From JBDTNK01 sp039933775 (GTDB taxonomy: Bacteria > Chloroflexota > Limnocylindria > QHBO01), in the NCBI GenBank assembly GCA_039933775.1, contig JBDTNK010000081.1, forward strand, positions 1-8,551: 8,551 nucleotides of DNA, in the 5' to 3' direction. Numbering within the stretch: position 1 is the stretch's first letter; the number at the start of each line of letters is the position of its first letter. A program made the position numbers and the translations under genes. Under the pieces are notes generated by a model that did no database searches, was not told where the DNA came from, and saw nothing but the letters and a program-made list of their open reading frames with translations. Positions 1-6,578 of the stretch are shown here, in pieces.

Positions 1-14
1 ATACGCCGCCAGCC

Positions 15-53
15 GGCGGGAGCATCGGTCAAGAAGTCTCCGATACTCCCGCC
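15..53. repeat. Imperfect inverted repeat, potential hairpin
   Basis: The left arm (15-28) pairs with the right arm (40-53) over 13 of 14 positions, with one C/A mismatch at 23/45, around an 11-nt loop (29-39). No T-run follows the stem on either strand, so it is not a canonical intrinsic terminator. It could be a terminator for a gene left of the window, an RNA-structure element or a protein site. The pairing is seen directly; any role is a guess. Confidence 0.4.
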
Positions 54-138
54 CGCGCGCAAGTCCGGCCCGGCGCCCGCCCGGGCGTAGCTGCAACCGA
101 CGGCGGGCGACGGATGCCCGGGCCCGCGCGGGGCCAAG

Positions 139-213
139 ATGGACAAGATCGTGCTCAACGCGTATATCCGGATATCCGGAAGGCATCGGTCCATGCATGG
201 AGGTGAGCGGTGA
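139..213 (+). CDS. Possible 24-aa upstream ORF (leader peptide candidate)
   Basis: An ATG at 139 opens 24 codons that end in TGA at 211-213. The peptide starts MDKIVLNAYIRISGRHR and ends SMHGGER. Its stop overlaps the GTG start of the following 88-aa gene as GTGA, the same 4-nt overlap used between other genes of this window. That geometry would suit translational coupling. Against it: no convincing ribosome binding site lies before 139, it is very short, and it runs through two DNA palindromes that may instead be promoter elements. It could equally be a chance ORF in the 5' untranslated region. Confidence 0.2.
   Translation: MDKIVLNAYIRISGRHRSMHGGER
167..180. promoter_or_regulatory. 14-bp perfect palindrome upstream of the 88-aa gene
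   Basis: TCCGGATATCCGGA is a perfect 14-bp palindrome, 29 bp before the GTG start at 210. A second perfect palindrome, CCATGCATGG (191-200), runs into the Shine-Dalgarno sequence. Palindromes here could be operators for dimeric regulators. No regulator can be assigned; neither sequence matches the LacI-type palindrome at 5454-5469. Confidence 0.3.
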
Positions 214-476
214 GGGGTGATCGCGTCGAGGCGGTGGTCGACACCGGCCAGGGAACGCAGACGTTCGTCATCGAGGCGACGCGCAACGGGCGGCGGATCG
301 AGGTGACGACCTCGCGCGGGGTTGTCGAGGTCAGCGAGGTGACGCGCGGCGGCACGATCGTGCGCACCGGGCGCTTCATGTCGTCGCGGCTCATCGCGCT
401 CGTCGAGCATCCCGCCCAGGAGGGACGCGAGACCAAGGTCGAGGTCCAGACCCGGCGCCGCATCAGCACCGACTAG
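210..476 (+). CDS. Small protein of unknown function (88 aa)
   Basis: I do not recognise this family. The GTG start at 210 is supported by GGAGG at 199-203, six bases upstream, and the ORF closes with TAG at 474-476. The 88-residue product has no cysteine, no signal peptide and no hydrophobic segment long enough to span a membrane. Hydrophobic and charged residues alternate (EAVVDTGQGTQTFVIEATRN, RIEVTTSRGVVEVSEVTRGG), which suggests a small all-beta, soluble, Arg-rich protein. Its C-terminus (VEVQTRRRISTD) is basic. It is followed within 45 bp by repeat copy 1 and converges on the LacI gene. The good ribosome binding site and normal composition make it likely real. An antisense ORF over the same bases lacks such support. 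Confidence 0.6.
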   Translation: MRGDRVEAVVDTGQGTQTFVIEATRNGRRIEVTTSRGVVEVSEVTRGGTIVRTGRFMSSRLIALVEHPAQEGRETKVEVQTRRRISTD

Positions 477-520
477 CACGCTTGTCCGACTGGGGCTGTT
501 GACCCATCGAGCGGATCGAC

Positions 521-724
521 TGGGGATAGAGTGCGGACAACTCGCTTCCGAGCCCGAAACTTCGGGGATAACCCACCTTGCCAGCGCACGCCCTGACAAC
601 GGATACTGACGGCGTCCCGAAGGGGCAGCGACGCCGGAAGCGAATGATTCGTCAGACGCGGAAGGCACTTGATCCCGCGATTGCATCAACGGGTCGGGCG
701 CGGTTCCTTCGGGACGCTTCGTTG
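521..724. repeat. Dispersed ~204-bp direct repeat, copy 1
   Basis: This segment aligns with 7642-7846 with a single 1-nt length difference. Identical blocks are 562-587 (26 nt), 601-644 (44 nt) and 661-715 (55 nt), plus 717-724 after one substitution at 716. Between them lie diverged spacers (588-600 and 650-660). The edge at 724 is sharp. To the left, scattered similarity (GTTGAC, GCGG, GACTGGG, GGGGATAG) may reach back to about 497. The element lies between convergent genes, and its right end encodes the last 12 codons and the stop of the LacI gene. It carries no transposase. Alternatives are a MITE-like non-autonomous element or a REP/BIME-like 3'-end element. Confidence 0.9.
612..717 (-). 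terminator. Structured 3' end in repeat copy 1 (possible terminator or 3' stabiliser)
   Basis: Arms 612-623 and 706-717 are perfectly complementary over 12 bp (GCGTCCCGAAGG against CCTTCGGGACGC), 82 nt apart. A smaller alternative hairpin uses GGCGTC (611-616) and GACGCC (630-635). In the LacI transcript the first arm overlaps the last codons, so a stem could close around the stop codon and 3' region. There is no U-tract, so it is not a classical intrinsic terminator; Rho-dependent termination or mRNA end protection is possible. Confidence 0.3.
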
Positions 725-1738
725 TGCCGGTAATGGCGGGGGAGCCGTCGATTCCCGCACCACGAGCGGCGTCTCGAGGCGCCGCAGCGCCGAACCGGGC
801 GCAATGATCCCGGAGCTGAGACCGTCGAGCGTCTCGACCGCCCATCGGCCCAGCGCCGTCTTCTGCTGGCGGACCGTCGTGAGCGGTGGATCGAGCCAGG
901 CGGCCAGGTCGATGTCGTCGAAGCCGACGACGCTGACGTCATCAGGCACCCAACGTCCCATGGCTCGCACGGCGCGCAGCGCCCCGATCGCCGTCAGGTC
1001 GTTGTAGGCGAGGATGGCGGTGAGCCGCGGATGCGCGGCCAGCAACTCGGAGGCGGCACGCTCGCCGCCCTGCACGTGGCCGTCGCCGTGGGTCGTCGGC
1101 AGCGGCACGGCCCGGCCGCGCAGCGCGTCGCGGATGCCGGCGAGCCGCTCGCCGACCGCCGGATCGTGCGTGGACGCGCTCACGTGCCCAATGTGCTCGT
1201 GGCCCAGCTCCAACAGATGCCGCGTTGCCGCCCGAGCACCGCCGCGGTTGTCGCTCTGGACCGACGCGAGCGCCACGCCCGGCGCGCGGCAGTTGACGAG
1301 CACCACGGGCACCGGTGCGGTGGCAAGCCACGCGGCGTGTCCGCGGTCGACACGACCGGCGGCGACGATCAGGCCGTCAACCTGCCGATCGAGCAGCAAC
1401 TCGAGCTCGTCGCGTTGACGGGCCAGGCTCTCGCCGGTATTGCACAGGAGCACGAGCCAGCCGCGCTCGCGTGCCGCCACCTCGACGGCCCGAACGATCT
1501 CGGGGTAGTACGGATTCTGGATATCGGTGATGACAAGGCCGATGGTGTGGGTTGCCCGCCGCTTCAGCGCCCGTGCCACGGCCGATGGACGGTAGGCAAG
1601 CTCGCTGACCGCGGCGAGGACGCGTTCGCGTGTCGCGGCCCTCGTGGGCGCGGTCCCCGACAGGACGCGGCTGACGGTCGCGGTCGAGACGCCAGAGCGC
1701 ATCGCCACGTCCTCGATGGTGCTGCGCTCCGTCGCCAT
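686..1738 (-). CDS. LacI-family transcriptional repressor
   Basis: A 350-residue regulator of typical LacI/GalR size. Residues 6-28 form the helix-turn-helix (STIEDVAMRSGVSTATVSRV). Residues 49-61 (YRPSAVARALKRR) are the hinge helix, with Leu58 at the position that inserts into a central CpG of the operator. Residues 66 to about 335 form the periplasmic-binding-protein-like sensor domain (IGLVITDIQNPYYPEIV, DRQVDGLIVA, DDVSVVGFDDIDLA). It is the last gene of the minus operon, 17 bp after the dehydrogenase gene, with AGGA seven bases before its ATG. The perfect palindrome with a central CG at 5454-5469 is its probable operator, which implies autoregulation and joint control of both arms; the ligand is probably a pathway intermediate. 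The last 12 residues (QRSVPKEPRPTR) lie beyond the normal family end, are encoded by repeat copy 1, and recur in the kinase at 7808-8389. Confidence 0.92.
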   Translation of the reverse strand: MATERSTIEDVAMRSGVSTATVSRVLSGTAPTRAATRERVLAAVSELAYRPSAVARALKRRATHTIGLVITDIQNPYYPEIVRAVEVAARERGWLVLLCNTGESLARQRDELELLLDRQVDGLIVAAGRVDRGHAAWLATAPVPVVLVNCRAPGVALASVQSDNRGGARAATRHLLELGHEHIGHVSASTHDPAVGERLAGIRDALRGRAVPLPTTHGDGHVQGGERAASELLAAHPRLTAILAYNDLTAIGALRAVRAMGRWVPDDVSVVGFDDIDLAAWLDPPLTTVRQQKTALGRWAVETLDGLSSGIIAPGSALRRLETPLVVRESTAPPPLPAQRSVPKEPRPTR

Positions 1739-1755
1739 CGGTCGATCCTGCGCCC

Positions 1756-2766
1756 TCAGACGGCAGGCGCCTGCCCGGGGATCTCTGCCAGCGCCACGGA
1801 TCGACGCTCGCGGACCGAGATGGTAGCGGCGACGGCGATGCGCATCGCCTCGAGCCCGTCGCGCGCCGCCGCCGGCACCGGTCGCTCCCCGCGCGCAATT
1901 GCCAGGAAGGCCGCAAGCTCCGCCGCGTACGCGTCGCGGAACCGGACCAGGTAGTGGTCCCACGGCTCGCGCGGTCGCTCGGGTGGGTCCAGCCGGCGGA
2001 TCGGGGTGCGCGGCCCCAGGCCGACGGCGGCGCTGTCGTGCTCGCCGATGAGCTCGGCGCGCGTGTCGTAGCCGGCGGGGTCGAGCAGCGTCGCCTCGAG
2101 CACGGCGAGCGTTCCCCCGGAGAGGCGCAGCGTGACGACGGCCGCCTCGAGGTCCGAAACCGCCGGCTGAGGATCGTCGCGGCGTGTCGCGATCGCGGTC
2201 AGCTCCACGACCTCCTGGCCGGACAGCCAGCGCGCCATGTCGAAATCGTGGACCGATGAGTGCAGGAACAGGCCGGCCGCCTCGAGCTCGTCGTCGTCGC
2301 GCACGTTCGGCTCGATGCGCGGGTCGCGCGCCGTGAGGCGCAGGAAGTGCAGCTGGCCCAGCTCGCCGGAGGCGACGAGCCGGTGCGCCTCGGCGAAGCC
2401 GGCGTCGAAGCGTCGCTGGAAGCCCAGCTGCACCGCCGCGCCGCTCGACTCGACGAGCTCGGTGAGCCGGATCGACTCCGTCAGCGTCCCCGCCAACGGC
2501 TTCTCGCACAGCACCGGAATTTCCGCAGCCACCGCCGCCTCGACCGCTGCGGCATGTGCCTCGGACGGCGTCGCGATGACGACGGCATCGGCCTCGGTCC
2601 AGACCTCCTCCGGACCGATGGCGCGGCCGCCGGCCGCGCGCGCTGCTGCGGCGGCACGACCCGGATCGAGGTCGGCGACCAGCACCTCGTCGACACCATC
2701 GGTCGCGGCCAGCAGTTCGGCGTGCAGGCTGCCCATGATGCCGGTGCCGAGGACCGCGACCTTCAT
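1756..2766 (-). CDS. Gfo/Idh/MocA-family oxidoreductase, inositol 2-dehydrogenase-like
   Basis: A 336-residue NAD(P)-dependent dehydrogenase of normal family length. The N-terminal Rossmann fold has GTGIMG at 7-12 and an acidic residue at the end of beta-2 (Asp32), which favours NAD. The family EKP motif is at 88-90, with Lys89 as the expected catalytic lysine. LGFQRRFDAGF (114-124) and HSSVHDFDMARWL (169-181) resemble IolG-type proteins. In the IolG catalytic triad (Lys, Asp, His) the His is present at 173, but the Asp position four residues earlier appears to be His169. The ATG overlaps the preceding stop as ATGA, so it is translationally coupled to the IolE-like gene. In this cluster the likely substrate is myo-inositol or another cyclitol, or an intermediate; family membership is sure, substrate is inferred. 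An alternative is a dehydrogenase for another sugar or inositol isomer. Confidence 0.9.
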   Translation of the reverse strand: MKVAVLGTGIMGSLHAELLAATDGVDEVLVADLDPGRAAAAARAAGGRAIGPEEVWTEADAVVIATPSEAHAAAVEAAVAAEIPVLCEKPLAGTLTESIRLTELVESSGAAVQLGFQRRFDAGFAEAHRLVASGELGQLHFLRLTARDPRIEPNVRDDDELEAAGLFLHSSVHDFDMARWLSGQEVVELTAIATRRDDPQPAVSDLEAAVVTLRLSGGTLAVLEATLLDPAGYDTRAELIGEHDSAAVGLGPRTPIRRLDPPERPREPWDHYLVRFRDAYAAELAAFLAIARGERPVPAAARDGLEAMRIAVAATISVRERRSVALAEIPGQAPAV

Positions 2767-3668
2767 GAGGCCAGCTCGCGCAGCGCGAATTCCAGGACGC
2801 GCTTGCTGATCGCCGAGGCCTCGGCCGGCGGCAGCCAACTCGAGTCCTGCTCGACCATGATCCAGCCCGCGTAGTCGCGCGCCACGAGCTCGCGCAGCAC
2901 CCCGCTGACGTCGAGCATGCCGTTGCCGGCCTCGGTGAAGATGCGCTCGCGAATCGCCGCGCCGAACCCGGGCACCTCGCCGCTGCGCATGCGGCGCAGG
3001 ACATCGGCATCGACGTCCTTCATGTGCAGGTGCGTGACGCGCTCCCCGTACTGGCGCAGGGCGGCCACCGGGTCGCCGCCGCCGCAGATCCAATGACCCA
3101 CGTCCAGGCAGACGCCGACGATCGATGCGTCGGTCAGCGAGAAGAGCTGCTCCGCCTCGTCGGGCGTCTCGATCCACGTGGCCGTGTGCGGGTGGAACGA
3201 GAGCCGGCATCCCAAATCGCGCGCCTCGGCACCCAGCGCAGCGAGCGCTTCGGCCCAGCGATGCATGCCGGCCTCGCTCAGGCGGGCGGGACCCTCCCTT
3301 GTCCGGCCGGCGTAGGCGTCGCGCTCCGGTGATCCAGCCGCGGCGGCCACGAACATCTCGCCGCCCGCCTCCACGAAGGAGCGCAGCGCGACACGAGCCG
3401 CCTCGACCGAGGCGGGGAGCGGTCCGCCGGCGTCGCCGGGCAGGTCGACGTAGCGCTCGGCGAAGCGCAGCCCGCGCGACTCGAGCAGCGGACGCAGCGC
3501 GGCACCCTCGGGGAAGCCGCGACCGAACTGTGGCCCTTCGAACCCGAGGCGCGCCACCTCGTCGAGCACATGCTCGGCGGGCACGGTTGCCGCCAGGTCC
3601 GGCAGGTCGACGTTGTTCCACACGATCGGCACCAGGCCAAGCGAGGCGCGCGGCAACGGTTCCCTCAT
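2763..3668 (-). CDS. iolE: IolE-like TIM-barrel protein (candidate inosose dehydratase)
   Basis: A 301-residue protein of the xylose isomerase-like/AP endonuclease-2 TIM-barrel superfamily, about the length of IolE. The N-terminal GLVPIVWNNVDLPDL (11-25) and LGFEGPQFGRGFPE (41-54) correspond to the IolE pattern of a GxAPIxW-NDD start and an AGFxGxExGxFFPE block, recalled from Bacillus IolE. FHPHTATWIETPDEAE (158-173) matches its His-rich HHHMGT segment. CLDVGHW (187-193), HLHMKDV (213-219) and MVEQD (271-275) hold the expected metal-site Asp189, His215 and Glu273. IolE dehydrates 2-keto-myo-inositol to the trihydroxycyclohexane-dione. The ATG at 3668 is well supported by GGAGGAG eight bases upstream and overlaps the ThDP enzyme's stop as ATGA. 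Superfamily is certain. IolE function rests on these motifs and on iolB nearby; a sugar epimerase is the alternative. Confidence 0.75.
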   Translation of the reverse strand: MREPLPRASLGLVPIVWNNVDLPDLAATVPAEHVLDEVARLGFEGPQFGRGFPEGAALRPLLESRGLRFAERYVDLPGDAGGPLPASVEAARVALRSFVEAGGEMFVAAAAGSPERDAYAGRTREGPARLSEAGMHRWAEALAALGAEARDLGCRLSFHPHTATWIETPDEAEQLFSLTDASIVGVCLDVGHWICGGGDPVAALRQYGERVTHLHMKDVDADVLRRMRSGEVPGFGAAIRERIFTEAGNGMLDVSGVLRELVARDYAGWIMVEQDSSWLPPAEASAISKRVLEFALRELAS

Positions 3669-5455
3669 CGGTGCTGCTCCTCCGATCTGCCGAGCGCCTG
3701 CTCGTCGAAGACCGGGCGCCCCTCGGGCACCGGCACGTCCCACCAACCGGTCTTGTCCGGCCCGGCGAGCTCGAGCGAACGCTCGACGGTGGCGACGACG
3801 AGCGAGGGACCGCCCGACGCGAGCGCGCGCTCGACGGCGGGCTGGACGGCATCGGGGGTATCGGCCTGTTCAGTGCGCACCCCGAACGCCCGGCCGATGG
3901 CCGCGAAGTCGGGGCTGTAGGCGGAGCCATCGGTCTTCAGGAAGTCGGTGATCGCGGTGCGCCCGAAATGCGCCTGCTGACCGCCCTTGATGCTGATCCA
4001 GCCGGCGTTGTTGAGCACCACGGTGCAGACAGGGACGTCCAGGATCGCGGCCGTCGCCAGCTCCTGCATCGTCTGCAGGAAGTCGCCGTCGCCGCAGATC
4101 GCCAGCACCTGGGCATCGGGCCGCGCCAGCTGGGCGCCGATCGCCGCCGGCAGGGTGAAGCCCATGGTCGAGAAGCCGCCCGAGGTGATGTGGGTGCGCG
4201 GCTGTCGCGTAACCCAGCGTTGCTTGACCATGCCCTGCGGCAGCCCGGCGCCGGTCACCACGATCGCGTCGGGGCGCGTCGCCGCCTGGACCTCGCGCAC
4301 GGCGCGCGCCATGGTCATGGGCTGCGCATCCGAGCCCGATTTCACCTCGATCTGCTGCTGCCAGGCAGCTCGCAGGCGCTGGATCTCGTCGCCGTAGGCC
4401 GTGGTGGGAGAACCGCTGCCGAGGGCGTCGAGCAGGTCCGCCAGGGCAGCTTGCGCATCGGCGACGAGCGGTACGGCGACCGGGTAGTTCTTGCCGATCT
4501 CACGCGGATCGATGTCGACCTGGATGAGCTGCGCGGGCGGAATGGCGAAGGTCACTCCCTTGCGCCACGAGGACGCCGACCAATCGACGAAGCGGCAGCC
4601 GACGCTGAGCAGCACGTCGGCGCTGGAGGCCAGCGCATTCCCGATCGTGGAGCCGGTATCGCCGATCGTCTTGCCGGCGAGCGGATGCGTCTCGTCGATC
4701 GCGCCCTTGCCGTTCCAGGTCGTGACCACCGGCGCGCCGAGCCGCTCGGCGAGCGCCCGCAGCTGGGCCGCGGCCTCGGCGCCGATCACGCCGCCGCCGG
4801 CGACGATCACGGGGCGCTTCGCGCCGGCGAGGAGCCGCGCCGCGCGTTCGACATCGGTCGCGTCGGGGCGCACGCGGCCGCGCGCCTCGCGCTCTCCGGG
4901 GTCGGGCATCACCACCTCGGCGGCGTTGGCCTGCACGTCCATCGGCACGTCGAGCAGGACCGGGCCGGGGCGGCCGGATCGCATCGCGTTCCACGCTCGA
5001 TGCAGCACGAACGGCAGCTCGTCGACACGCGACGGCTGCCACCATTCCTTGGTCACCGGCTCGAAGATGCGCGGGTTATCGGCAGCGTGGCGGCGTTCCA
5101 GCTCCTGCAGCACGCCGTGCCCGCGCATGTACGTGTGCGGCGATCCGGTCATGAGCGCCACCGCGGTCGAGTCGACATACGAGGTCGCCATCCCGATCAC
5201 CGTGTTGGTGGCTCCCGGACCGATGCTCGTGAAGGCCAGCAACGGATCGCCCGAGGCGCGGTAATAGCCGTCGGCCAGGTGCACCGCCGACTGCTCGTGC
5301 ATGACCTGGATCGTGCGAATCGCGTCGGATCGGTCGAGCAGCGCATCGGTCAGCGTCCATGAGCCGTGACCCGGAATCCCGACCGCGTAGGGCACCCGTT
5401 GGCGCACGAGATACTCGACGACGATCTGGGCGCCGCTGAGGCGGTGCGCTACCAT
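3665..5455 (-). CDS. ThDP-dependent acetolactate synthase-like enzyme, candidate IolD (THcHDO hydrolase)
   Basis: A 596-residue enzyme with the three-domain layout of the acetolactate synthase/pyruvate oxidase superfamily. The N-terminal Pyr domain has VPYAVGIPGHG (21-31) and the catalytic glutamate in MHEQSAVHLADGYYRASG (Glu54). A central Rossmann-like domain follows (RPVIVAGGGVIG). The C-terminal PP domain carries the Mg-ThDP motif GDGDF (455-459) through LNN (481-483). The C-terminal GWWDVPVPEG (570-579) resembles the WWNVGVAE segment of Bacillus IolD. IolD opens the ring of 3D-trihydroxycyclohexane-dione to 5-deoxyglucuronate, the substrate of IolB encoded across the divergent promoter. 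It is shorter than typical IolD (about 630-640 aa, from memory) and its N-terminus looks more like acetolactate synthase, so another C-C lyase or ligase role remains possible. First gene of its operon; the ATG sits in the operator and the mRNA may be leaderless. Confidence 0.85.
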   Translation of the reverse strand: MVAHRLSGAQIVVEYLVRQRVPYAVGIPGHGSWTLTDALLDRSDAIRTIQVMHEQSAVHLADGYYRASGDPLLAFTSIGPGATNTVIGMATSYVDSTAVALMTGSPHTYMRGHGVLQELERRHAADNPRIFEPVTKEWWQPSRVDELPFVLHRAWNAMRSGRPGPVLLDVPMDVQANAAEVVMPDPGEREARGRVRPDATDVERAARLLAGAKRPVIVAGGGVIGAEAAAQLRALAERLGAPVVTTWNGKGAIDETHPLAGKTIGDTGSTIGNALASSADVLLSVGCRFVDWSASSWRKGVTFAIPPAQLIQVDIDPREIGKNYPVAVPLVADAQAALADLLDALGSGSPTTAYGDEIQRLRAAWQQQIEVKSGSDAQPMTMARAVREVQAATRPDAIVVTGAGLPQGMVKQRWVTRQPRTHITSGGFSTMGFTLPAAIGAQLARPDAQVLAICGDGDFLQTMQELATAAILDVPVCTVVLNNAGWISIKGGQQAHFGRTAITDFLKTDGSAYSPDFAAIGRAFGVRTEQADTPDAVQPAVERALASGGPSLVVATVERSLELAGPDKTGWWDVPVPEGRPVFDEQALGRSEEQHR

Positions 5456-5469
5456 GTAATCGATTACAT
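5454..5469. promoter_or_regulatory. Perfect 16-bp palindromic LacI-type operator between the divergent arms
   Basis: ATGTAATCGATTACAT is a perfect 16-bp palindrome with the central CG expected for LacI-family proteins that insert a hinge leucine. It lies in the only divergent intergenic region, 38 bp between start codons at 5455 and 5493. It covers the -10 box of the minus promoter, and its left end overlaps two bases of the minus ATG. The repressor encoded at 686-1738 is the obvious candidate to bind it, so one dimer could shut both operons. Binding is inferred; the symmetry is seen. Confidence 0.85.
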
Positions 5470-5492
5470 CCGATCCGATATGGGCCTGTCAA
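5463..5492 (-). promoter_or_regulatory. Sigma-70-type promoter for the minus operon, probably leaderless
   Basis: On the minus strand TTGACA (5492-5487) is a perfect -35 hexamer. An 18-nt spacer leads to TGTAAT (5468-5463), a 5/6 match to the -10 consensus. Seven bases further, at 5455, is the A of the ATG of the ThDP enzyme gene. Transcription would therefore start at or next to the start codon, which agrees with the lack of a ribosome binding site there. The plus strand has the mirror TGTAAT (5455-5460) but no good -35 at the right distance, so the promoter of the plus arm is not resolved. Confidence 0.65.
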
Positions 5493-6578
5493 ATGTCGAA
5501 CCTGACCGATACGCCGCTCGGCCGGACCATCGCCGAGACGGCGACCGACATCTGGAACGACAGCTGTGCTGTCGATGAGCTCGAGTACGCCGTCGGCTAC
5601 GGCGCCGTCGGCGCCACGGCCAATCCCACGATCGTCGTCGACGTGTGGCACAAGGAGCCGTCGCGCTGGAGCGAGCGCGTGGGCGAGCTGCTCGCCGCGC
5701 ATCCGACCTGGTCGGAGCGCGAGATCGCCTGGGAGATCGTGGCCGAGATGAGCACCCGTGCCGCGCCGCTGCTGCTGCCCGCCTTCGAGGCGTCCGGCGG
5801 GCGCGCAGGACGCCTCTCGATGCAGACCGACCCGACGCTGTACCGCGACGCCGACGCCATGGTCGAGCAGGCTGCCGGATTCGTGCAGCTGGCGCCGAAC
5901 ATCATCGTCAAGTTTCCCGCCACCGCGGCGGGCATCGCTGCCATGGAAGATGCGACGGCGCGCGGCATCAGCATCAACGCCACCGTCTGCTTCAGCGTCG
6001 CCCAGGCGATCGCGGCCGGCGAGGCGGTCGAGCGCGGCCTGGCGCGACGGCGGGCGGCGGGGGAGTCGACCGACGAGATGGGACCGGTGATCACGGTGAT
6101 GATGGGCCGCATCGAGGATTGGCTGCGCGTCGTGGTCGATCGCGATCGCCTCTCGCCCGACCCCACGGCGCTGCCCTGGTCCGGCGTCGCGGTCTTCAAG
6201 GCGGCGGTGGCGGCCTTCGCCGAGCGCGGGCTGCACGCGCGCCTCCTCGGCGCCGCGATCCGCCATCGGCTGCACTGGACCGAGCTCGTGGGCGGCGACG
6301 TCGTCATCACCATGCCCTCGTCGTGGCAGCGACGCTTCAACGCATCCGGCATCCACGCCACGCCGCGCATCGACGAGCCGGTCGCTCCGGCCATCCTCGA
6401 GGAGCTGCGCCGCCTGCCCGATTTCGTGGCCGCGGTGGATCCTGGCGGCCTTGCGGTCGAGGACTTCGACGCCTGGCCACCCACGGTACGCACGCTCCGC
6501 TCATTCAGCGCCTCGTACGCCGAGCTGCTCGAGCTCGTTCGCGACGCGATGCTGCCGAGCCCCGACAAGCGGGCGTGA
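5493..6578 (+). CDS. Transaldolase-family (Schiff-base) aldolase-like protein
   Basis: A 361-residue protein with the signature blocks of class I transaldolases. GAVGATANPTIVV (37-49) matches the GxTxNPxI motif. LSMQTDPTLYRDADAMVEQA (108-127) matches the beta-strand block VSxEVDPRL. NIIVKFPATAAGIAAMEDA (136-154) matches the active-site block NxxIKxPAT, putting the Schiff-base lysine at Lys140, followed by GISINATVCFSVAQ (158-171). ELVGGDVVITMP (264-275) matches the late ELVG-NTMP block. It begins the plus arm of the cluster and overlaps iolB by GTGA. No Shine-Dalgarno precedes the ATG at 5493. Usual inositol clusters use IolJ, a fructose-bisphosphate aldolase-like enzyme, for the C-C cleavage step; this protein may cleave or transfer a three-carbon unit from a deoxyketogluconate intermediate or link to the pentose phosphate pathway. 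That role is inference; the family call is firm. Confidence 0.85.
   Translation: MSNLTDTPLGRTIAETATDIWNDSCAVDELEYAVGYGAVGATANPTIVVDVWHKEPSRWSERVGELLAAHPTWSEREIAWEIVAEMSTRAAPLLLPAFEASGGRAGRLSMQTDPTLYRDADAMVEQAAGFVQLAPNIIVKFPATAAGIAAMEDATARGISINATVCFSVAQAIAAGEAVERGLARRRAAGESTDEMGPVITVMMGRIEDWLRVVVDRDRLSPDPTALPWSGVAVFKAAVAAFAERGLHARLLGAAIRHRLHWTELVGGDVVITMPSSWQRRFNASGIHATPRIDEPVAPAILEELRRLPDFVAAVDPGGLAVEDFDAWPPTVRTLRSFSASYAELLELVRDAMLPSPDKRA

Noticed and set aside
15..53. Intrinsic (Rho-independent) terminator
   Set aside because: The stem is good but neither strand has a T-run after it, so it is listed only as an inverted repeat.
1739..3010. Long minus-strand reading frame continuous with the LacI frame up to 3010
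   Set aside because: It is the other-frame shadow of the dehydrogenase and IolE-like genes. Its translation is low-complexity Arg/Ala/Gly, and the LacI homology starts at the ATG at 1738.
3125..5362. 745-codon plus-strand ORF opposite the ThDP and IolE-like genes
   Set aside because: It is antisense to genes with strong motifs, rich in Arg/Gly/Ala as expected for GC-rich shadows, with no ribosome binding site or domain.
5645..6574. Plus-strand frame upstream of and in frame with iolB
   Set aside because: It overlaps the transaldolase gene in another frame and shows no family motif. IolB-like sequence begins only after about 6600.
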